DNA of 64,000 nucleotides, taken from contig AP025040.1 in NCBI GenBank assembly GCA_036186865.1, positions 19,936,834-20,000,833 on the forward strand, written 5' to 3'. Under the pieces are notes generated by a model. That model was given only the letters and a program-made list of their open reading frames with translations. It was not told the DNA's origin and made no database searches. Shown in pieces: positions 56,423 through 64,000 of this stretch. Numbering within the stretch: position 1 is the stretch's first letter; the number at the start of each line of letters is the position of its first letter. Origin of the DNA: Eustoma russellianum (taxonomy: Eukaryota; Streptophyta; Magnoliopsida; Gentianales; Gentianaceae). A program made the position numbers and the translations under genes.

Positions 56423-56724
56423 TTCACCCCCTTTTGGATGATTTTCAAAATAATCCTATATTATTATAATTCGTCATATTTTACGTTAAAAGTTATCTCA
56501 TTTTACACTTTATCACACTTTTTACCAATTGTTTCCTAATCTTTACCAATTGTTTTTCAAACTCTTTCTAGATGCATGTTTTTAACATATACATATATGC
56601 TCCCCCTTAACTTATATTCTCCCCCTTTACATATGATCCAAGCCAATTAAACTTATTCAACTTAAAATCATGTTCGTATCTATCTCCCCTTTATTTTGCA
56701 AATCATACAAAAGATATAATTGCG
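56423..56724 (-). other. S3 polypurine tracts and 3' UTR
   Basis: TTCACCCCCTTTTGG abuts the LTR; further pyrimidine tracts near 56600-56632 (CTCCCCCTTAA, CTCCCCCTTT) and 56682 reproduce the multi-PPT layout of S1 and S2. Confidence 0.8.
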
Positions 56725-58669
56725 CTATTGTATCGTAGGTCATCATACCTTACTTGGCTCGTAAGGTTTCAAAATTATCTTGACTAAGGGGTTTGGTAAA
56801 TATATCAGCAACTTGATCATTAGTTCTTACATGGTCTATGTTTATATCCCCATTTCAAACATGGTCTCGTAAGAAATGGTACCTAACTTCTATGTATTTG
56901 GCCTTAGAATAAAGTACCAGATTCTGAGAAAGATTGATTGCACTTGTACTATCACAGAAAATTCGAATCTTATTCATTATAATGCCAAAATCACTAAGTT
57001 GCTGTTTTAGCCTAATTATTTGGGTAGTTCATAAGCTTAAGGCTGTATAGTCGGCTTCTATTGTAGAGAGAGCTGCACTAGCTTGTTTCTTAGAGAACCA
57101 TGAAATCAGGTTGGTTCCTATGAATTGAGAAGTTCTGCTAGTAGATTTTCTATCTATTTTACAACCACCATAATCTGCATCACTATAGGCATACAATTCC
57201 AACTTAGAGTATTAATCGTACCAAATATCTAAATATCTTTTTCACTGCATTATAATAGGACACCTTAGGACAAGATTGAAACATATTACACGTACATACA
57301 CTAAATATTATATCAGGTCTTGATGCTGTTAAATATAACAATAATCCAACAATAGACCTATATAGTGTGTCATCAAAAGGTTTTCCATTTTCGTCCTTGT
57401 CTAGTTTGGAACTAATACTCATGGGAGTAGTGTTGGTTTCAACTCTTCAAATCTAAACTTCTTAATCATATCATTGATATACTTAAGTTGGATAATATGG
57501 ATTCCTTGAGGGGTTTGTTTGATTTGTAACCCTATGAAGTAGTTCAATTCTCCTACCATTGATATCTCAAATTCAGACTTCATAAACTCTTTGAAGTCCT
57601 TTACTAGGGTGGAGTTGGTTGAAACAAAGATTATGTCATTTACGTAGATTTGGACTATCAATAAATCATTATCTTTTCTTTTTAAAAATAATGTATCGTT
57701 TATGGTCCCCCTTTGGTAATTATTTTCAATAAGAAAGTTTGTAAATCTATCACACAAAGCTGTTGGAGCCTGTTTCAAACCACATAAAGCTTTATTAAGC
57801 TTGTATACATGGTTAGGATTCCTTGAATCCTCGAATCCAGGAGGTTGTTTGACAAAAACCCCTTCTTGGATGTATCCATTTAAGAATGCACTCTTAACAT
57901 CCATTTGGAAGAGTTTAATGTTGTATAGACTTGCAATAGCAAGTAATAATCTAATTGCTTCCAGTCGTGCAACGGGTGCAAATGTTTCTTCATAACCTAT
58001 TCCTTATTGTTGATTATAACCTTGTGCAATTAGCCTAGCCATATTTTGCGTGATGTTTCCTTGTACATATATTTTATTCCTAAAAACACATTTTGTACCT
58101 ATTATGGATTTATTTTTGGGTTTAAGAACTAAATCCCACACGTTGTTTTGGGTAAATTAGTTTAATTCCTCATGCATGACATCTATTCATGATATATCAC
58201 CTAAGGCTCCTTATTATTCTTAGGTTCTAAGTGAGATATTAAAACATGCTCTCCGGCCTGGCTTTTGTTTCTACGTGTTCTAACCCCATCACTCCGATCA
58301 TAAATGATCAATATTTTAGGGCGTTTTTGTTTGTCATTTATGTGCCACCGAATTCCTAGTTTGACTAGGTTCCCCTTCATCTTATTCGATTATTTCATTA
58401 GTGTGAACGTTATCATATACAATTGGAACATCTTGTAGGGTAGATGAATTATCTTCCAAAGGCATAATTTCTTGATTTATTTCACCTAAGGGTTCATGCA
58501 TGTCTTGTTCAGAGTGAGTTGGATCTAGATAATCACATATAGGCTCAAGTAATAATTCATCATCATCAAACATATTTTCAACAATATTTTCTTGTTTATG
58601 CTGAGTTTCATCACATGTTTCAAGGTACGCATTCTCATTAAACTTTACATGTATAGATTCAATTATCTT
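56725..58669 (-). pseudogene. pol: S3 pol, C-terminal part (integrase end, RT, RNase H)
   Basis: Homologous to S1 pol. RT is readable at 57419-57904 (MDVKSAFLNGYIQEG, KQAPTALCDRF, and a changed catalytic box YVND where S1 has YVDD). RNase H text (57040-57422) carries several stops and a ~45-bp deletion near 57215. The region 58000-58400 has further stops. Inactive: one catalytic Asp is replaced by Asn. Confidence 0.9.
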
Positions 58670-58674
58670 TCTAG
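58670..58674. repeat. Target-site duplication TCTAG of the solo LTR (left)
   Basis: TCTAG precedes the solo LTR; TCTAC (61275-61279) follows it. S1 has one TCTAG at the same point in pol, so TCTAG was duplicated and one copy mutated. Confidence 0.8.
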
Positions 58675-59756
58675 TGTTTAACCGTGGACCTGCAGTAAAC
58701 ACCACTAGAAGATGGTGAACAGTGATTAGTGGAAATTACACTGCTATTCTTGGTTAAAATCCCCTTTGAAAACAGAATCTGAGACCTCCTCAGATTCAGT
58801 ACCCGTTTTTGAAAAATTCAAAACTCATTGTACACAACTCCAAACATTATGAAACTTTTCAAAACTTAACTTCAATGTTTTAAATAGACTCTATCCAAAA
58901 ATGAGACAACAATAAGATCGTTTTGCCCTTCAACCAAATAAACAGATTCAGATGGTCAATCTGGACAGAATTGGACAGAATAGTGATGAACTTTGAAAAC
59001 ATGTTTCTCTTTAAATACTCAACAAAAAAGGTTGATCTTTATGTCAAAACACTCCTTAGGATTTCTAGTTTATATTTCTAAAAGGCCCTAACGTTAAAAA
59101 ATTCTTAATGAGAACAGAATTCAAGCTTTCTCAAAACTGGTCAGATTGCAGCCAAATTGGAGCAGTTATCTTGCAACGACTGAAAGACTAACTTTCCTTT
59201 GCTCAAATCAAGTGATTTTTATTACAAATGAAAGCTAACAATCTGAAGTATAACTTCACCAAAATGCACGAGTTTTGAAAGTTTTTTGTTATTTTTCAAG
59301 ACGTGAGAAATTGTGTGAAATCCGCAGTGAAGACGGGCAGAAAAATAGAAAAGTGTAAAGAAGACAAGAACACCAAAGATTTATCCTAGTGCGGTCAATG
59401 TGACCTACTATAGTCTAACGGAACACCTTTCCTTGGATTTCACTATGGTATGAACAAAATTACTACAAGATCCAAGCTTGATCCTTGGGTTAAACACCAA
59501 CCCTATTCAAGACTCGGATGAATACCTCTATGCAAATCTTGGTTGCAACACCTCTATCACCTATTGATGTAGCCTTATAGATTTGGCTAATCAATCTTAC
59601 AAATGAGACACAAGATGCTTGTAGCACTACACCAAATATCACAAGAACACCTTGGCTATACAAAGAATAAAAAATGAATGAAGAGAAGAAGATAGCAAGA
59701 CAATGAACTTCAGCTTTTGCTTTCAAGTGTGTGTTCTTCTTTTTCACCTTTGTCTC

Positions 59757-59765
59757 CTATTTATA
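59757..59765 (-). promoter_or_regulatory. TATA box of the solo LTR
   Basis: CTATTTATA, minus-strand TATAAATAG, intact. Confidence 0.65.
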
Positions 59766-60908
59766 GTGTGAAATAGGCCTTGAAGATAAGACCTACAATG
59801 TGTCATTATCTTCATCATCAAGTCTTAGTTGTCTTCACATCATTGGTTGGCCACATAATCATCTTATACACTTGACAACACAAAGAAGAATGATTGGTCC
59901 ACCTTAAAATTCAGCATGGCCGATTTTTATGTCTTGAAAAATGACTTGGAATTGCTTGAAAAATGAAGCTAATACTAAGGGATAATACCACCAAGAAACC
60001 ATCAACTCCTTGGCAAGATAATAGAGCATGTGAGGCTGAATATTGACTCAAAAATCTGCCAACTCCAGCCTTATTTCAACTTTGAAATTTCGTAGTTGAG
60101 AATTTTGCCAACTAGCTTGTTTTTGGTTGGTCCACTTGGCATAATGTCATAAAATGAATACACCATCATTTTCACCTGTAAATGCACGTTTGGAGGGCTG
60201 TATATATGTATATCAACTCAGATTTAATAAAGAGAAATCAACAAATATTAGTTGATAAGATTATGTCAACATATAATATCGAAATTCTCACAATTTCTCC
60301 TTATATGTTGTGATGAATTCTACATCAAGAACACCTTCACGTTCTCTACAAAATAATTATTGATACTCTCCAATAACATATATAAGAAGGTCTTCAAAGA
60401 AAAAATAGAATGTGACATCGAATACCGTCACATATCCCGCTACCATCGATAAAATCAACAAATGAGAGAATATAATAGAAAACCACCAAATAATCTTCAA
60501 GATAATCATAAATAAACTGCATAATGAATATAATAAGATATTCAAGAGATTCGTTGAGTAAAAATACCAAAACTACCCTTAGGGGTAAAATGACCAAAAT
60601 ACCCCTAGTGAGGGAAAATTCCAGAAATGACCCTGATGGTCAGAAATAGATATAATAACACCTTTGTGATGATAAATGAGATATAAATGTGTCCTTGAAA
60701 CATTGTCACCATGTCAAGTACCTACACAAACTCAAAATGTAAATTTTGCCCTTTTTTGTAAGTTGTAGAAACTTCCAAGGCATGTTAGTCACAATGCATA
60801 ATATTTATCAAAATCCAATAATGACCACATAATGAACATTTATAAATCATATACAAATGAAAACAACCATTTTATCACATATTAGAAAAATTTTTCTAAA
60901 AACCCTAG

Positions 60909-61159
60909 ACATCAATCGATCGAAGTGCCTCAGCTTCACAGATCGATGTCTCATAGTGAGTTTCAAAGTTTGTCTCTGATCTACATCGATTGATCAAAGT
61001 GAGAGTTCGATGTACATCGATCGATCGACGTGTCTCAGGTTTAGAGATCGATGTCTCACAGTAAGGTCTTGTTTTTTCTCTGCCTTTCATGGATCGATCG
61101 ATGTGAGGGTTTGATGTACAATGATCGATCGAAGTGCAACAACCTAAGAGATCGATGTC
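60909..61159. repeat. ATCGATCG palindrome array in the solo LTR
   Basis: Units with CATCGATCGATCGA and GAGATCGATGTCTCACAGTA. Same location and wording as in S2 and S3. Confidence 0.88.
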
Positions 61160-61274
61160 ATTTTTCTTCACTTTTTCAAATTTTAATCATTTTATAATCA
61201 CCATGTGTGACATTTTTAAGTATTCACCACTTAAAATCATTACCTTGAAAATTATCCAAACATATTTTTCAACA

Positions 61275-62462
61275 TCTACATGCAGGATTATAACACCTAT
61301 ATGCTCTTGAATTAGTTGAATATCCAACAAATATGCAATCAATAGACTTTTGTTCAAAATTGTCTAGATTATCTTTAGTATTGAGTACAAAGCATTTACA
61401 ACCAAAAGCTTTAAGATAATCTATCTTAGGTTGTCTATGTTTTAATAATTCATAAGGTGTTTTACTTAAATTCTTTCTAATAGAAAGCCTATTTATTATG
61501 TTACATTCACAACGAACAGCTTTAGCCCATAAATATCTGGGTACTTTGTTTTCACATAACATAGTCCTAGCCACTTCTTGTATTGTTCCATTTTTACGTT
61601 CAACAACTCCATTGAGTAGTGGTGTTTTTGGTGGCGAGAATTTATTTTTTATACCATGTAATTTACAAAACTTAATTACATCTTTATTTTTGAATTCTCC
61701 GCCTCTATCACTCCTAGTTCTTTTAACATTTTCTTCATAAAGATTTTCAAGTTGCTTAATAAGATTTTCAATTGCTAATGGAGCATCATCTTTATGTGTT
61801 AAGAATAATGTCTATGTGTATCGTGAGTAATCATCCACTATGACACACACGTAGTAGTGTCCACCTAGACTTCTTATCCTACTTGGACCAAACAAGTCTA
61901 AGTGAAGCAATTCTAGTACCTGACTAGTACTCACTTCATATTTTCAATGGTTGAAATCTCTATATGGCCTAGTCATCTATGTCATAAGTTTACATCTAAG
62001 TCATGTGATAATAAGCACTTAATTTTAGCATCTAAATGTTTTTTAATGATAAGGTGTATATATTTCCATCTCTACTTCCTTTTCACACAATTTCTTCTTC
62101 ATTATTGGTTATATCACATGAAGTAGGAAAGAAAGAAACATGGTAGCCATAATCAATTAGTTGCGAAATGCTTAACAAATTGTAAGATAAATTTCTTACT
62201 AGAAGGACATTGCTGATTTGAAATGTATCTGGGTCCCCAACCATTCTCTTTCCAAGAACTCTACCTTGGTTGTTGTCACCAAATGTTACATTTCCTCCAT
62301 TCTTTACTTTTTTCTATTTGGTGAACAGCTTAGGGTTTCCCGTCATGTGCCTTGAACATCCACTATCTAAAAGCCACTTGACTTTTAGATCCTTCGACTT
62401 TACCTTCTTTTTGTTTTCTTTCTTACAATTATCCTACAAAGAAGATAAAGTTTAGGTACCCT
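61275..62462 (-). pseudogene. pol: S3 pol, N-terminal part (protease, integrase)
   Basis: Continues pol on the far side of the solo LTR. Integrase text is open at 61269-61574 (ARTMLCENK, KTPYELLKHRQPK, YSTNSRAYRCYNP). GGEFKNK and the core follow with stops; a ~110-bp piece is missing near 61945. The protease signature LDSGCSRHMTG lies at 62340-62372. The TAG stop at 62434-62436 is conserved. Confidence 0.9.
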
Positions 62463-62738
62463 TTATTTGGGTCCTTAAATGTTAGGGACAACATCTTTGT
62501 TTATATACCTTTGGGTATTCAAACTCAAATATACCTTTTTGGCACATTTTTAGCATTATTATAGTTGGAAAAATAAAGAGGATTAGCATATACATGGCCA
62601 TTCTATTTAAAATGAGATACATTTTTCTTATATTGATTATATCTTGGTCTAAATGCCTTATAACTGAATCGATTTTAATAAGTAATATGGGGCAGACAAG
62701 TTTGATTCTTAAATGACACCATATAAGTATAATCATGG
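62463..62738 (-). pseudogene. gag: S3 gag, C-terminal end only
   Basis: Ends at the conserved TAA (62463-62465) after a GPK, and resembles the last ~90 codons of S1 gag with frameshifts. It stops being homologous near 62738 at the start of the mitochondrial-like segment. Confidence 0.8.
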
Positions 62739-62741
62739 GTC

Positions 62742-62935
62742 TCCACTTGCTCCTTTCTCATCTAGCTTACGACGCCAAAAAACCAGGCCGAACTTCTAAA
62801 CAGTCGCCCGCTTCCATAGAACAATATCGTGAGTTAGATGAGAAAGGAGCAAGTGGAAATTGAAGAAAAAATACATAGATAGTTTTAGCCTAAGAAAAGA
62901 AAAATCAAAGTAGAGTGAGCTAGATGAGAAAGGAG
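62742..62935. repeat. Inverted repeat plus third copy, TAGATGAGAAAGGAG family
   Basis: TCCACTTGCTCCTTTCTCAT at 62742 is the inverse of the sequence ending 62857 (26 bp, one mismatch). A shorter third copy (AGCTAGATGAGAAAGGAG) is at ~62918-62935 in the second orientation. Confidence 0.9.
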
Positions 62936-63124
62936 ACTGAATCAACTTCAAGATACGTAGGTTTGAGAGATGGGCTCATTCGACTAATCAGTGATCCCCT
63001 GGCCTACTTAACACAGATGTCCTTTAAATAGGGGATTGGTTGATCGCAAAGCTAGTAGGTTTCTCCAAAGGAAGAGTAGCTTCGCCTTCGCATCACTGTG
63101 TCCTTAGGTTTTCTAAACCGGTAA

Positions 63125-63651
63125 CCTAGAATTTGTATGCAAGATGAGCTTACAGGAGTGCCAATTAATCGAGCCACCAGGTTTGAGAATAAGGTGGGAT
63201 CCCTGGATCTAGTGGCCGGTGAATCACGGATCAAAAAGCATATTTTGGAGAGATTCTTCATCGATCTAGTGGTCGGTGAATCACGGATCAAAGAGCGAGC
63301 AGCCGTCAGGTTTAATGCTTTGGTGGGATCCACAGATGTAGTGGCTGGTGAACCGCTTCTTCTTCTTCCACGAAGATTAAGACAAAACCTAGCTCGGATA
63401 GAACTAAACAAGATTTGGCGAACGAAAAAAAAAAGGTCAAAGGCCTTCTTTTTAGGAAAAAAAAAGGAGGTTTTTCAGTATACATCGCAGGTTTCGTGGC
63501 TTTTCTTCCAAAAAAATTCCGTCGGCGTCGGCTCAAAAACAAAAAAGGGAGATCGAATAATCGATTCACCATTAAGAGCATTAAACCCAAAAAGAAAAAG
63601 ATGAAGATTCTAGTGAAAGAGCATCGGCAGAAGCGGCAGACCAAACAATAA
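63125..63651 (+). pseudogene. rps1: Mitochondrial ribosomal protein S1 (rps1), broken copy
   Basis: Rps1 is a small-subunit mitochondrial ribosomal protein. Frame 1 (to ~63425) reads QDELTGVPINRATRF, VAGESRIK twice, then STDVVAGEPLLLLPRRLRQN and IELNKIWRT. A frameshift in an A-run at ~63426-63436 moves the text to the next frame: KKVKGLLF, GGFSVYIAGFVAFLPKK, NNRFTIKSI, ending at TAA 63649-63651. The repeated AGES/AGEP motif appears native to plant rps1. The N-terminal region is missing, so this is not a functional gene. I identify it from family memory of mitochondrial S1, not from a search. Confidence 0.75.
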
Positions 63652-64000
63652 CTTGAGGAGTTTTTTTGACGAGAAAAAAAAAGAGAACTTTTTTTAGTCT
63701 CGACCTACGTCTCTTGATAACACTCTATCACCTTAATCCATTCTTTTGTTGAGGGTCTGGCACTTTATCCGGCCCTATATTTACATAGCGAAGAAAGGCA
63801 AAGGCTCTTGCTCGCTCACTTCAACTCTCTCTGCTCGTTCCAGTGAGCGGAACACCTGGAGCGAACATGGAGGTATTCCACTCGCTCTCTCTCGCTCCAA
63901 GTATGGAGCTCGCTCGGTTGGCTGCGCAGAACACATTGTTGTAAGAAAGTCGCGTAGAAGGTGACTCACACTCTCATGAGAAACTAATAATCATCGAATT
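63652..64000. other. Mitochondrial-like intergenic sequence
   Basis: No ORF or RNA gene I can support. Contains CTCGCTC/GAGCGA words in both orientations (63807-63925), typical of plant mtDNA spacer. Confidence 0.5.

Larger units (their letters stand above)
58675..61274 (-). repeat. Solo LTR of the S1/S2/S3 family inserted in S3 pol
   Basis: A 2600-bp LTR from TGTTTAACCG to TTTTTCAACA, flanked on both sides by S3 pol, with no interior. It has the TATA (59757-59765) and the ATCGATCG array (60909-61159). It most likely arose by LTR-LTR recombination after insertion of a whole element. Confidence 0.92.
53802..62738 (-). mobile_element. Sirevirus-like element S3, degenerate and truncated
   Basis: Minus-strand copy of the S1 family: 3' LTR 53802-56422, PPT, pol in two parts (56725-58674 and 61275-62440) split by a solo LTR, then the C-terminal end of gag to 62738. 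There gag is cut by the mitochondrial-like segment, so most of gag and the 5' LTR are missing. Confidence 0.92.
62739..64000 (+). other. Mitochondrial-DNA-like segment (probable NUMT)
   Basis: Composition and wording change abruptly from retrotransposon to plant-mitochondrial style. It contains an rps1 remnant (63125-63651), short inverted repeats and CGCTCGCT-rich intergenic text. The right end is beyond the window. Either a nuclear insertion of mtDNA or a chimeric join in the assembly. Confidence 0.75.

Noticed and set aside
63137..63604. 155-codon ORF as an intact gene
   Set aside because: Only its first ~95 codons match rps1; after the A-run the rps1 text moves to the next frame, so the remainder is a frameshift tail.
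63746..63969. Possible tRNA or small ORF in the last 300 bp
   Set aside because: No cloverleaf or conserved tRNA arms were found; the two short ORFs on opposite strands come from CTCGCTC-type repeats.

Overview
This is a window of plant nuclear DNA made almost entirely of retrotransposons. I recognise no host protein-coding gene. The plant assignment rests on a plant-type L1 LINE (DUF4283/zinc-knuckle ORF1; endonuclease-RT-RNase H ORF2), Sirevirus-type Ty1/copia elements primed by initiator tRNA-Met, chromovirus-like Gypsy LTRs, a plant SINE-like tail, and a plant mitochondrial segment with an rps1 remnant at the right edge. The species cannot be fixed from the sequence, and no expression data are available.

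Layout, left to right. 1-6.1 kb: a nearly complete L1-type LINE (+) with a handful of disabling lesions. 6.8-13.9 kb: a non-autonomous, chromovirus-like LTR element (-), 1.8-kb LTRs, perfect GGTAT target-site duplication (TSD), almost no coding capacity. 13.9-16.1 kb: non-coding sequence ending in a polypurine tract and a 660-bp LTR, which interrupts a copia pol fragment ('Y', 16.1-17.3 kb). 17.8-42.35 kb: a degenerate copia element ('X', +) split by two Sirevirus-like elements. 'S1' (19377-30924, -) is young, with near-identical 2.5-kb LTRs, a perfect GCAAG TSD and open gag and pol. 'S2' (31652-41891, +) is old and riddled with stops. An N10 gap inside S1 is flanked by an exact 740-bp duplication, most likely an assembly artefact.

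42.4-44 kb: unassigned sequence with a minisatellite. 44-46.66 kb: an LTR of a second Sirevirus-like subfamily ('LTR-B'), fused to the pol tail, 3' UTR and 3' LTR of another element ('S4', 46.66-49.63 kb, +). 49.6-52.1 kb: unassigned sequence, a SINE tail, then a PBS and degenerate gag of a copia element ('W'). 52.1-53.8 kb: a diverged relative of the chromovirus-like LTR. 53.8-62.74 kb: Sirevirus-like 'S3' (-), degenerate, interrupted by a 2.6-kb solo LTR of its own family and cut off in gag by the mitochondrial-like segment (62.74-64 kb).

The most unusual signals concern the Sirevirus family. (i) Gag and pol share one frame but are separated by two stop codons (UAA, then UAG ten codons on), the pair being retained in three copies including the otherwise intact S1; the UAG also sits in a good 3' splice-acceptor context. 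(ii) U3 carries a ~105-bp-period array built on ATCGATCGAT palindromes in five LTRs, and that array is cleanly missing from both LTRs of the youngest copy. (iii) LTR-B has four dispersed copies of a long palindrome with half-site CACATGCTGAAA, each followed by a GGCCRATTT-like motif. The nesting order gives relative ages: X is older than S1 and S2, and S3 is older than its solo LTR.
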